This document shows positions 21,401 to 32,500 of a stretch of DNA of 64,000 bases, in pieces. The notes beneath the pieces were generated by a model. It was given only the letters and a program-made list of their open reading frames with translations. It was not told the DNA's origin and did no database searches. Origin of the DNA: Tricholoma matsutake (lineage: Eukaryota > Basidiomycota > Agaricomycetes > Agaricales > Tricholomataceae); contig AP026550.1 of assembly GCA_026075535.2 (NCBI GenBank), forward strand, positions 1,488,001 to 1,552,000. Direction: 5' to 3'. Numbering within the stretch: the stretch's first letter is position 1; the number at the start of each line of letters is the position of its first letter. A program made the translations under genes and the position numbers.

Positions 21401-23420
21401 CTAGAGAGGGATGGTCCCAGACCGTGCCTTGGAGTCCTCATGCCCGTGGACAGTCCCCGACTTGTTTATAATTCTCATCTGTTTACCTCTGCTCAGATAC
21501 GGCCCATCGTCGTGGCTGCGAATGTAGTATGCCCAGTCCGCAGTGTCGTCAGATTCAGTCTGTGAGAAGCCATTGCCCAAATATGCAAACCGATTGCCAG
21601 AATAGGCGATATTCCAGTCATCATACCGTACTTCCGAGATCGCTTCCATGTAATGCAAAGTGCTTCCCGGCCATAGAGCAGTGACTTTCCCAGAACTGCT
21701 GTTTTTGTACCACGACCGACAATCCTGTTCCCAAACTGTATTCTTCATGAATTGGTCTTTATGGACAATGAAATCTTCAACTGCTTCCATCTTGGGCGAG
21801 AAGCTATGGATGTTTTCTGTCTGCCACCGGTTGGCCATCTTGAGTATATAGCCAATTTGTGCTTCTGAAGATGTAGATGATTATAAAAGCTTTACGACAA
21901 ATTTAACATGATGAACTTACCGATGGCACATAAAAGGGGCCCGTTTCCGGTTGGACTATTAGGGCCGATAACGACGAAGTAGTTTGGGAATTCTGGGACT
22001 GCCAATCCGAAATAGCTTTTCGCCTCGTCAGCCCATACTTCATCCAAGCCTCTTCCATTGGCGCCGATTAAAGGGAAGCGCGGCTTGTATGAGGTATCAA
22101 ACCCAGTGGCGCATATCAGAACATCTAGAGGATATTCCTTCCCATTGGCGGCCAGGCATCCCCTTTCCGTGATTCTTTCAATCTCACCGTAGACGACTTC
22201 AACATTATCGGCTCCCAAAGTCTCGAGGTAGTTCACTCCGGGCGTAAATCGTCGGCAACCCACTCCAAATTGTGGTATTAACTTGGCTTCCAAATCATCA
22301 TTTTGCAACTTCTCTTTCATCTGCGCGTGCATGGTGCTACGTATGATTGACTGCGCCTCCGTATCCAGTTTGAACATTGGGAAAAGGGCGTTTATATTCT
22401 CCTCCTGCCTCTTTCTATATTGTAAATGGACTTCAGGATTCGTTTTGAACTCCTCGCGATCTTCCTCGCTGTAGAGACGTTGCTCAAATCCTTGAACAGG
22501 AGCAACCCAAGTTCCCCGACGAACAAAAGTTGTGATCTTCGAAACCACTGGATGAATCGCTGGGAGTGTTTGAATGGCAGAAGAGCTGCACAGTACTCTA
22601 CATGAACATCGATGAAGGCAATCATAGAAGACGTACCCATTGCCAATTATACCGACGTGCTTACCCTTTAAATCGGTGGTCCTATCGTAATTAGCCGTGT
22701 GCAAGAGGACTCCTTTAAAATCGTTAAGTCCAGGTATCGATGGCCATTTCCAGGAATTTAATACGCCTCCTGCATTAATAAAAATGTCGCACTGATCGTG
22801 GAATGTGGAACCAGTGTTCAAGTCAATAATTTGGATATCCCAGCCGCCGGTCGATTCGTTCCACCTTGCTCCCGAGACCATATGCTTCGTTTTACAGTAC
22901 TTGAACAAGTCGTACTTGGTTGCGAACGCATCGAAGTAGCCCCAAATTTCGTCAGAACTAGCATACACGGCGGACCAATCAGGGTTGGGTTCGAAACTCC
23001 ATGTATACATATGTGCCGGGACGTCACAGGCGCAACTACAGTGACTTTGTCAGCGTATAGTGTATAGCAAACGCGAACAACTGCTTGCCCAGGATATTTG
23101 TTCTCATACCAGGTTCCACCGATTTGGTCATTCTTTTCATACAAGACGAGGCTGAAATTATTGAAAGAACGTTGGAGTTTGTATGCCAACAGAAGTCCGG
23201 ACGCTCCCGCGCCGATACAGATGATTTTCATATGACGTTCCTTGCAGATGTGGTCCTGCAGACGGAGGCTCTCATGGTGGTGTACTGCTGCAGCACTGAT
23301 TGCCTCGCTAGTGAGAACGGGAGAGATATAGTCGTTCGCCATTTTGCACAGTTGTTGGTCAGTCGGAGCGATTGAGTTCAAGGGGGGCGGAAGGAATCCG
23401 AAGTACCCGTCTGCACGCAT
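21401..23420 (-). CDS. Flavin-containing monooxygenase (Baeyer-Villiger / HAPMO-like)
   Basis: Four exons, in transcript order 23420-23089, 23035-22637, 22585-21921 and 21864-21401, give 619 residues. The FAD Rossmann motif GAGASG is at residues 70-75 and GGTWYENKYPG at 101-111. A second (NADPH) Rossmann motif, IGNGSSAIQ, is assembled across intron 2. ATGFDTSYKPRFP and FPNYFVVIGPNSPTGNGP are typical of this group. The Baeyer-Villiger fingerprint is degenerate (FKGVLLHTANYD), so ketone oxygenation versus another oxidation cannot be decided. Intron 1 (23036-23088) has a GC donor, GG|GCAAGC, and a TAG acceptor. Using it restores the conserved PGCACDVPAHMYTWSF junction in frame. The intron 3 acceptor could lie 3 bases further on. 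It is the nearest protein gene to aminotransferase paralog 1; a shared pathway is possible but unproven. Confidence 0.9.
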
Positions 23421-24156
23421 GAGAACATATGTATTGGATTTCCCGCGGCATCGGACTAGTGTATGTAGAATATGGGGATGCTAGTGGAGTTCGAAGCGTC
23501 AGATATCAATGTGATACATGGAGGTATAAGTCGCACGTGAAAAACGATTAGTAGTGCCTGGTCAACTCCACGAAGAAAAGAAGAAGAAAAAACAGACAAA
23601 AAACAATGCGACCCAAACTTGATATACTTGCATGCAGATGAAAATCAATAATCAAATGGATGAAGCCTGTTGATAATTGTTAGACCTCACTAGTATGAGA
23701 AAGAATCATACACACGCTAGCAGCGTTCGTGTAGTACAACTTTATTTTCGGTCGAATCTCCGATTGATGCCATGCGAACGCTGAGCGGACGATAGCAGCC
23801 GTCCTAGATGTCCATGATTCGCACGAGTAAAGGGTTTCAGCTGCTACTTTTATAGCCAGAGGGAAAATACCATTTTTGTAGCAGGCTGTAGTTTTGCTTC
23901 CGTCTGTAGCTGCTAGGCTTTGTAATCGTCAACACGCGTCAATTGTCCTTGGTTATGTAAATGAAACATCAATGAAACAGCACAAAATAATATTTCGACT
24001 TGATTTCAGTTTCGATGTCCACCTCCTTGCTCCCGTCAGGAACTTGAATTCGAAATAGAATGGTTCAAAAATGGTAGTGGTAGGTATAAGCCTATACCAG
24101 TGCATTGCTTGCTGGGTGATGTGTATATTATATATAATGGCCACGGGAGTTATAAT
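23421..24156. other. Intergenic, no gene seen
   Basis: Upstream region of the monooxygenase, with no conserved protein motif in either direction. Confidence 0.4.
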
Positions 24157-24230
24157 GGCCGACTAGCTCAGTTGGTTAGAGCGTCGTACTAATAATGCGA
24201 AGGTCTTGGGTTCGATCCCCACGTTGGCCA
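24157..24230 (+). tRNA. tRNA-Ile (AAT)
   Basis: The cloverleaf is complete: acceptor GGCCGAC/GTTGGCC with one G-T pair, box A TAGCTCAGTTGG, D-stem GCTC/GAGC, anticodon stem TCGTA/TGCGA, loop CTAATAA with U33 and anticodon AAT (read as IAU), T-arm TGGG-TTCGATC-CCCA, discriminator A. Box B is GGTTCGATCCC. A TTTT terminator follows at 24234-24237. There is no intron. The CCA after the discriminator is probably chance. Confidence 0.95.
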
Positions 24231-24320
24231 CCACTTTTACTCTGACTTGCAGTATGCAACTCTGAGAATCTCACTATGTCAGAGGCAATGTAGACTCGTG
24301 GCCACTCCCCATCCCCCAAA

Positions 24321-24373
24321 GGTAACTATTCCGCATGAGGGAGGATGACGGATGCGGATTTGGAATAGTTACC
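24321..24373. repeat. Inverted repeat downstream of tRNA-Ile
   Basis: GGTAACTATTCC at 24321-24332 pairs with GGAATAGTTACC at 24362-24373, and CCGCAT/ATGCGG pair inside. It could be a small MITE; no function is evident. Confidence 0.55.
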
Positions 24374-24566
24374 ATTATTGTAAGTAATATGGCCCTGCAT
24401 TTGCATGCTTACAATATTGGATGGTAAAGAGCCTAAGACGGCATGTAGGAATCCTCAATTAATTCTGCCTACTTTATGGTGCTGTGTGCTTAATCACCAC
24501 TATTTTTTGGTACTCAGCTTTAAAAAATGGTCTGATTTCTCATTCCTCTAGCCAAAATGCTTGTTT

Positions 24567-25249
24567 TTAATGAGGGGAACAAATCCCCAAGAGAGATTTA
24601 GAAAAATTCTCAAAATTGATAGAGATATTATTATTGCTCCTGCCCAATTCTGCTGCTATTATGTAAACCTGCCTAAAAAGGTAATTTATGTGTTCAACAT
24701 GCTCAGGAACCCTTTTGTGAGACATGTAGTGTTTGGAACTGAACTTTTTGACCTGTATTTGTGCATCTTTTGCCCCCAAGCCATCCCTATAAGCCTCCAT
24801 TTCACACAACAATCGGTGGCACCTGATTTGCATTTCACACCTGATCCATCTTTGTTCTTCTTGCATTGCATAACAAGGCAATTCTTCCACAGACCCCACT
24901 TGACAGGGACTTGATACATTTCCTTTGGCTGCCCAGGAAACTCTGGGTGACCAGCATGAAAACACATCTCTTGGGTGATTTGCTTGCCATGCATGATGTA
25001 CCACCCATCCTGCATCTTTGCCTGTTTGCCACCTGGTCTCATGTTTGATATAATGGTCCATGAGCCCTTTTGAAAGCAGGTATAATCCTCTTGATCAGCT
25101 GTATAGTTTGAAGTCAGATGAGTTATATAAGAATGTCTGAGACAGACCTGTTTGACAAAGGGTTCTCTATTCCAATACCCATCATATTTTTTGCCATATT
25201 CAAGGGTTTGATTGGGATATTTGAGCCATCTGAATGTGGAACATATCAT
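24567..25249 (-). pseudogene. Tc1/mariner-like transposase, internally deleted
   Basis: The minus-strand frame from 25249 has EYGKKYDGYWNREPF, GHPEFPGQPKEMYQVPV and CKSGATDCCVKW, which precede the DDE core in agaricomycete transposases of this kind. Right after that, a second frame picks up MEAYRDGLGAKDAQIQVK, the C-terminal tail also present at 51475-51540. The whole catalytic DDE segment is missing at the junction (about 24790-24830). It is an internal-deletion derivative that cannot transpose itself. Confidence 0.7.
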
Positions 25250-25257
25250 GTCTGTTA

Positions 25258-25390
25258 GGAAACAGCCCCATCACATAATAAAATTGCATTTTTATTTACT
25301 ATGTTGAATTACACTGAATTATGCTACATGAGTGATGCACAAGAATTTTATTTCACATGCATCAATATATATGTGCATGTACGCATGAAC
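25258..25390. repeat. Dispersed repeat, empty site for the Tc1-like element
   Basis: GGAAACAGCCCCAT...GAATTATGCTACATGAG...CATGCATCAATAT also occurs, reversed and split, at 50090-50155 and 51820-51895. The split point corresponds to the TA at 25325-25326, so this copy shows the target before insertion. Confidence 0.7.
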
Positions 25391-25952
25391 ATGAGGCAAA
25401 AGATATGAGTTAAAACACGAGGCCAAAAGGAGACTGGAATCTGAACAAGAAAGAGATATTTCATGTGATGAAGGAGTAATAAAGGGTATAGAACTAAAAA
25501 GAGACTGTCCTTTGTGTATAAACCATGCTAAGTCTCACAATAATCCATCCAGGAGGTTCTGTATGTGATAGGGACTTGAAACAAGGCTGACCTACTATCA
25601 GCAGGTTTGAGCATGAGTTGGAATACTTCCTGGCGCATGGTATTCCACCATTTAGATAATGAATGTGGTGCCCGATGTTGCTTGCAGTCTCTCAATATCG
25701 ATCAATAACACTCAACAATGATCGACAATGTTCGATTGTGGTCATGGTAGTTTGAAGTTGATTGGAGATGTTTGATGTCATTCAGAGGGATCTTAGGGGC
25801 TTTCGAGGTAGTCCTAAGGTTGTGTGATGTGGTCTCTCAGTATGATCAATGTCGCTGGTGATGTTTTGATGCGGTCGATATGATATCGCGATCGATAGAC
25901 TGGGTCATGCTGCGTCTGGGACATTGTAGGAGTTAGCCGATGTGATTCAAAT
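25391..25952. repeat. Degenerate repeat, no gene
   Basis: Loose ATCGATCAAT/TCGATATGATC words recur between about 25680 and 25900. The upstream RT part of the DIRS-like element is not recognisable here. Confidence 0.35.
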
Positions 25953-26909
25953 GTGGTTGAAATGGTGAATCGGCCTTTGAGCCAAGGAGACAACCTATCA
26001 ATGGGATCCTTGTTTCACTTTGACTATGACCACACTTCTGCTCTGGAGTGTATCACTCACCTGGGGATCCCTTGGCACAAGCAGAAAGGACAGGATTTTG
26101 TGGTGTCCTTCAATTTTCTGGGCTTTGTCTTCTCTTTGGCAGAGCAAACAGTTTCAATTTTAGAGCCTAAACAGATCAAGAACAAAGGTCACATCGACTC
26201 AGCTCTGGCTTCATTCTCGACATCTTGGATGACTTTATGAGATACCCAGAAGCTCTTTAGAGTGCTATCCCATCTATCATTTGTCCATGTACATATGCAG
26301 ACTTTCCTGCTGCCTCTCTTGGTTTTTATATTGTCCTTTCATGAGAATCCCTTTGCTAGTCGATATCCTCCTCCCTCTGTATTATTGTCACTGCAAGCTT
26401 GGTCCCTGACCCTCTCTGATGGCTCCTTCAAACGATCTCTTATACTGAAGGGTACTCCAATTGATATTGGCCTTTGGGTCAATGCATCTATGGCATGGGG
26501 TATTGGTATTGTTCTAGGGGAACACTGGGCTGCTTTTAGATTGAAGCCAGTTTGGAAGGGGGTGGGTTGTGATATCGGGTGGCTGGAAACAGTGGCTGTG
26601 GAAGTGGTGGCTCTGATCCTCATCAATCTCAGATACTATGACTCTCACATTTTGCTCCATTCAGAAAATCAAGGAGTGATAGTGGCTCACCAGTGAGGAC
26701 AGAGTCACAATTTCATGTCAAATTTGTCAATTTGTTGGGCTGGGATTGTCTGCATGGTGGCAAACATATCCTTGGCACCGGTTTATGTTGAGTCTGCTAT
26801 AAACAAGGCAGATGCCATCTCTTGGGGTATCTTGCCAGATGCTCATTTATGTATTGTTCATACTGTGACACTAGATGAGCTTGGCTTGTACTTGACCCCT
26901 GTAAAATAA
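25953..26909 (+). pseudogene. DIRS-like RT/RNase H, C-terminal part, stop-broken
   Basis: One frame runs through two TGA stops (26238-26240 and 26694-26696). It matches the end of RT and the RNase H domain of agaricomycete tyrosine-recombinase retrotransposons: THLGIPWHKQKGQDF, FNFLGF, NPFASRYPPPSV, WGIGIVLGEHWAAFRL, IGWLETVAVE, NQGVI and YVESAINKADAISWG. The usual catalytic VDAS of RNase H reads VNAS (26478-26489). The two stops and this Asn all fit CpG-to-TpG/CpA changes. The recombinase gene follows in the same orientation after a MITE insertion. Confidence 0.75.
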
Positions 26910-26987
26910 ATATTTCACTCCTATTGTGAGGCCTTGTCTTATACTCCCTGACTACATCCATGATCTGAAAATCATGAGAGGGAGACA

Positions 26988-27252
26988 ACTATAATTAGGG
27001 ATCTGCATGGGTTTTGTGTACCCATATGGGTTACAGGTATGGGTACATGTGAATATGGGTACGGGTCACAATAGTCCTACCCATGAGCTACAAAACGCAC
27101 CAAAAATCAAGCAAAACGGTCGAGAATTGCTTGATTTTTGGTGCATTTTGTAGCTCAGACCAGTGGGTTTATGGGTAAAACCTGTTACAGGTATGGGTAC
27201 AGGTACAGCATGAAATACCCATGGGTTACCCATGCAGATCCCTAACTATAAT
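26988..27252. mobile_element. MITE with 8-bp target duplication (hAT-like)
   Basis: The element is 26996-27244 (249 bp), with ends TAGGGATCTGCATGGGT and its complement, and the direct repeat ACTATAAT at 26988-26995 and 27245-27252. The middle is a hairpin with about 25-base arms (GAGCTACAAAACGCACC... against ...GGTGCATTTTGTAGCTC). It is too small to encode protein. It inserted between the RT/RNase H and recombinase parts of the DIRS-like element. Confidence 0.9.
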
Positions 27253-27289
27253 GTATCTCCATACAGGCCACAGGTCACTGCTTCTTTAT

Positions 27290-28362
27290 GTTTATCGTCC
27301 TGGACGACACCATTTGTGGAAGAAGGACAGACTTTGACAACCCAGCTGGTGGGATCTTAAGCTTATGGACAACTACTGGATGTCTCCATCGCTAGTTTAG
27401 CACTGAATACCCAGTGTTCTTATGCTTCAGGTCCTCTTCACTTTACACAATTCTGTGATAGTCATGAGGTCTCTGAAGAGCTTCAAATGCCAGCCTCCAG
27501 TGAATTGCTGGCAGCATTCCTAGCAAATGTCACAGCTCACTGAGTGTCTTATGACTGTGCAAAAATTGGATGTCTGGTTTACAGTTCTGGCACTCCCTTC
27601 ACAGAGCACCTTGGAATGGAAATACTTCTCAGGTTGAAATTGTGTGTAAAGGGGTCAAAAAACTTGTGCCAGCCACTTCCCATCATGCACCTACTACTAC
27701 CTAGGTCTCCAGTCACTATGCAGCACATGTACACATTATGACATCAGCTCTCTACATCTAATTCAAAGGATGTTGCTTTCCTGGCCCTGGCAGAAGCCAC
27801 TTTTTGGGGTACTTGTTGGTTAGGCAAAACAACTCCCCCATCTATGCAGTCATTTAATTCCAAATATCATGTAATGAAAGGGACATCAGTTTCAGGGAAA
27901 TTGATGAGAAGTGATGTGCCATACACAGTATTTCACATCCCTTGGTCCAAAACTACCGGTGTACCATATTCAAGGTGTGGACATTTTTCTTATATCCCGA
28001 GAGGATTTCAGCAATCCTATATAGTCATTTGCTTGGCACTGAATGGTTAATGCATCTGTACCAGACGAGGCACCACTGTTTTACCACTGTTTGCATATAC
28101 CACAGGAGATGGCTGCTGGGAGGCTTAGACTCAGGATGATATGCTGAGTGCATGCAATGGAATTTGGGTGCAGGTTGGACTGGAGTCTGTATTAGGGCAC
28201 TCCTTTTGGATTGGCAACATGACAGAGTTGCTTCTGCAGGGAATTAGTCCAGACATTGTCGCAGCTCAGGGATGATGGAAGTCACAGGCCAGCTTCCTTC
28301 AATATTGGTGGAGAATTGATGTGATACTACCAACTTTCCTGGGAGTCCTCCCTGTTTACTAA
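27290..28362 (+). pseudogene. Tyrosine recombinase of DIRS-like element, degraded
   Basis: Despite frameshifts and stops, conserved segments remain in order: GLHFTQFCDSHEV, MPASSELLAAFLANV, the FHIPWSKTT core, and the C-terminal catalytic block VLGHSFWIGNMTELLLQGISPDIVAAQG then WKS...QYWW. The usual HxxR motif of tyrosine recombinases (HSFRIGG) has Trp for Arg here, one CGG-to-TGG change. A TGA at 28273-28275 sits where Arg would fit (CGA). The frame ends at the TAA at 28360-28362. RT/RNase H plus recombinase is the layout of DIRS-type elements, which integrate without a DDE integrase. Confidence 0.72.
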
Positions 28363-28526
28363 TGTCTGTACATGCATCTCTGCTGGCCTTCAAACGTAAT
28401 GCTAGCCTGTCTGTCTAGCTTACAAGTAATAGTTATTACAAATGAGCAGCTTGTCTTGGGTTGATCATCTCTTTGACATGACCATTGTTACTGCGCTTCT
28501 ATGGTAGGTCTTGTGTCATTTCTCAA

Positions 28527-28718
28527 TGGACTACAAACACTCAAAGAGGCTGATAATAAGTGTCGGCTCTTTTCCCCAAAAAATCTGGAATGAGGTAATT
28601 CTAGATCCACATGAAAATAGTTATCGATGGACTACAAACACTCAAAGAGGCTGATAATAAGTGTTTCCCCAAAAAATCTGGATTGAGGTAATTCCAGATC
28701 CACGTGAAAATAGTTACG
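28527..28718. repeat. Two-copy tandem repeat, period 101 bp
   Basis: The unit beginning TGGACTACAAACACTCAAAG starts at 28527 and 28628. The second copy lacks an 8-base CGGCTCTT stretch. No gene is visible from 28719 to 29597; GCAAATGGGAT at 29258 and ATCCCATTTGC at 29374 form an inverted pair. Confidence 0.8.
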
Positions 28719-29597
28719 AGCACAAAAATTGAAAGATTTCCATTGTCACGTGATGGCTTCTGCAGGCTTTGTAAATTACTAATTACCTTGCTTGCAAGGT
28801 CTCTCCACCTCAAAATGTTAAGGTTCATTGATTTTTCAACATGCGCAAACATCCCATGCCACCTCACCTCCATCTGCCTCTTTTTTCGCGTCAATGAGTT
28901 GGCTGGTTGATCTTTCCTCTGTTTGTCAATTTTGTTTGCTGTGCTCTTTTCTGCAATGTGTCTACCTGATGCGACCACTTTGACCATTAACAAACCCTTT
29001 GACCCAATGATTTGCACGACACTTGCTTTCAACATAAGTTACACGATTTTTGTTTATCCTTCTGACTAGCACATTTGATTTTTTCCTTTACACTTTTGTT
29101 TGTTATTCAGCTGACTATAACTTGTGATTAGCACAATTAAGTTTTTCCTTTACATTTTAGTTTGTTGTTCAGCTGACTATAACTTTCGTTTCTCTTTATG
29201 AGGTTACCACAACTTTTTGACAAGGGCTGCTCCAGCCTGCCCGTCTACTCCTCCTCATGCAAATGGGATCTGAGACTGCATGGGAGGTATGAGGGAGCCC
29301 TGGGAGTGGGGCCACCATGAGGTAAGGACCTTTTTCTGCATCGTGGCCTCCCCAAATTCACGAAAAATAAGATGGCATCCCATTTGCCATGGTGAGCTAC
29401 TGTGCATGGCACTTGTGTTCAACATAAGTTACTCGACATTCCAGCTCTTCGTCAACAAGAACGACAGGCATGGGTAAAGGGTTGACGCACCCAGGTGGGG
29501 GCGGAATTCACTTTTTTTCGGTCTAATTATCCATAAGCTTTTCAACAATACAAAATCTGAACGTATGTATTTATGGGTGGCGATATGTTGAAAATTT

Positions 29598-32500
29598 CTA
29601 TGTCAGATACCAATTTCTTTGCTCTGTTTCATGCATCAGTTTGCAGAGTTGCTGGTCTTCCTCATACAACATCTCAGATGGGTGCGTCGTCAGCAGTGCA
29701 TTGTCGAAATCTCTCAACAGCCTGATCATTTGCCGTCCTCTGCTACAAGATAGTGCCACATACGCTCCAAAAGGTGTGATGTTCCCTGTGGGTGGCTTTG
29801 CTAAATCCACTACCACGCACTCCAATGTCTGACCTTGTGCTTTGTAATCTGTAAAGGCATATCCTCCCGTCAGCGCAATTTGTCACCTGGTCACCCTGAA
29901 CTTGTTGCCTCGCAGACCCTTTACTGTAAAACTTCATTCTGTTGGAAAGATAGGTATGAGCCCCTCTTGCAAACCTGTGAATGCAGGCACACTGCTCTTG
30001 GCTGGCTGGAAGATGATTACCGTGGGTGGGTACTGCAATTGGACTCTCCCCTCAGGTGCAAACCCAAACGGACCGACAGTCTCTCTAGGGTCCAGGACAA
30101 TGTCTCGGATCTCCCCACGTGTCCCGTTCATGTTGATGATCACCATCGCTTTCATTCCGACTGCAAGTTCCATGGTCTGCTCTAACTTTTCAGTGTCCTT
30201 GGGCTTCATGCCTGCAACTATCACCCATGCTTCTAGGCTCAGTTTTGCCCGGTCGGTACCTGTAGTGTCCTCTGCAGGTGCAATAAAGAGTGTCCTGCCT
30301 GAATTGACACAATGCCGCTGCAAAGCCGCACTGTTCCACCTTGTCCAAACAGAATGAGGTGGCATCACTAACTGCCTCTGACCATGGCAATTTGGTAAAA
30401 TCAGGCACCTCACATTCTTCACTCATTAACACCAGCTTCCTCACCTCTTTCACGTCTTCTGCCATACATTCTCCTTCTTGTTGCCTCGCGAGCAGCTCTA
30501 CCCATTGTGTGTCTTGCACCCTGATCTGCTCACGCAGATCAACAACCACATTGAACTGCTCAAAAAGGTGGCGGCCTACTTGCTGCCTTTGAGATTTGTG
30601 TTCGGTGCAGTACAGCGCTCCGGTAGTGTTTCCAACAGGGGGGAACTGGTGAAAATCCCCGAAAAGAATAATGTTCATTCCCCCAAATGGAGTAGTAGCA
30701 TCCACACCATCTGTGTCATTACGCTCATTCCCCAGTACCTCTGATAGAAAAGTGGTGACTTCCTTCATTAGCATTGAGTGTTCATCAATGATTAGGCACC
30801 ACTTCCCCTTAACATTCACCATTCTGCTTGTTCGCGTCTTCTTGCTGGCATTCTGAGTGCTTCTCCCATTTCGAGGGATGCCTGCCCATGCATGCAATGT
30901 CATTCCTTGGATCAGGCTGGCTGTGATTCCCGTGGTCACTGTTTTTGCCAACATGTGTCCAGCGTGCAGTGTTTCAAATGTTTTAGTGATTTGTTCTATT
31001 AGCATTGACTTGCCTGTTCCCCCTGCACCTTGTATGATCATTAAAAGCTGAACAGGTTGTTGACCTGCGAGGTGGGCTTCCAAGTGGTGCACAACAATAT
31101 CATGCGCCCGTCGTTGGTCAGGTTTCAACAACCCCAGACTCATGTCGGGCTGCGTAGGCAGTGATGGCTCTGCTGTTGCATTTGCAGCTGACTCCTTCTC
31201 GCCCCCCAACATTGTTCCGAAGCTCTCTGCTACTCTTGTGCCCATCGTGTCTTGTGCACTCCAGGTTATGCTATGCAGCTTATGCTCCCATTCTTGATAA
31301 ACTTCCAGGTCCTCAACTGTCGCCCTTTCAGCTGGTGCCCTGAACGTGGTGCTCACTGGGCCTGTCAGAAAAATCCCACACTCCTCTGCAATCAACATCG
31401 CGGCATCTGCATACCATATGTCGCGCTTGTCCCACACCAATGCTTGTGCTAATTGGACATCCTCCTCTGAAAGCACAGGTTCGGAAGGAGGGGTTTCATC
31501 ATTTACTCCTTCTTCATCTTGGGTGTCTCCCACTTCAAGCCCTGTGAGTGACCCTGCCTCATTTTCTTGTCAGTGTTTGCCAGCGCAGTTTGAACATTCG
31601 TAGTGGTACTGGATGTTGTCCACAATGTATAGCGCTTTCAGTGTTGCAAGGCAGAGGAATTGGGCAAGAGCTTCTGTGAAACTCTCTCTCTCACCCCTCA
31701 AATCCTGAAGTGTTTTCCAAGGTTGAAGAAGCACTAACATACTCGCAGCATACAACTCTTCATGGTCACCATCATCTTTGCTTGGGAACCACTGGCCCAC
31801 AAAATTAGGCAACATCTTGTGGCCCTCTGACATATGATATGACAATGCTCCTGTTGCCCACTCTCCTCAGTGTATGGAACATGACCACTCCGCAGTCTGC
31901 CCCTTCTCTGTTCAGTATATGCTTCAGGTTTGTTCTGGACTGGGGTGTCACCTTCGTATGTGTCCACAAAGAAATCCAACAAGGAGTGACTGGCGAGAGC
32001 CTCCCCACAGTCTGAGTAATCTTTGAGTTGGTCCTGTAACACCAGCTTATCGCCTAGCAGCGACAATCAAATATTGTCCCCCTGTAAAAACCATCAGGTG
32101 CCACTTCGGGGAGCAGTGAGACCACCTCTTACTGTGATGTTGGCTGTGGTGTCCTGTTCAGGGGTTACCAAAGGCATAGTGAAGGGTCTGCAAATGTTGT
32201 GAGTGCGGGATCTGAGTGTGCTGTGTCGGCTTACCATCTCGGGTTTAACTCTGGGAATGCTGTCTTCACTGCATGGAGGATGGTGTCCCAATAAATGTCA
32301 ACATAATTGTGTGACAGGAAACGGTCTCCCCAACCCATCAAGTAGTTCATGACTTCCGGGGCACTAAATTCCTGTTGATGGGTCAATGTGTTTGTGCACC
32401 TCTGAATGAGTTTCTTGTTTACGTCTATGCAATTTGTGTTGTGCCTCTCCTGTTTAACATGGTATGCTAACCGGGTGGCCAACAGTGCAGACGTGTTCGA

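Noticed and set aside
28601..29035. 144-codon minus-strand open frame
   Set aside because: It overlaps the 101-bp tandem repeat and shows no motif; probably chance.
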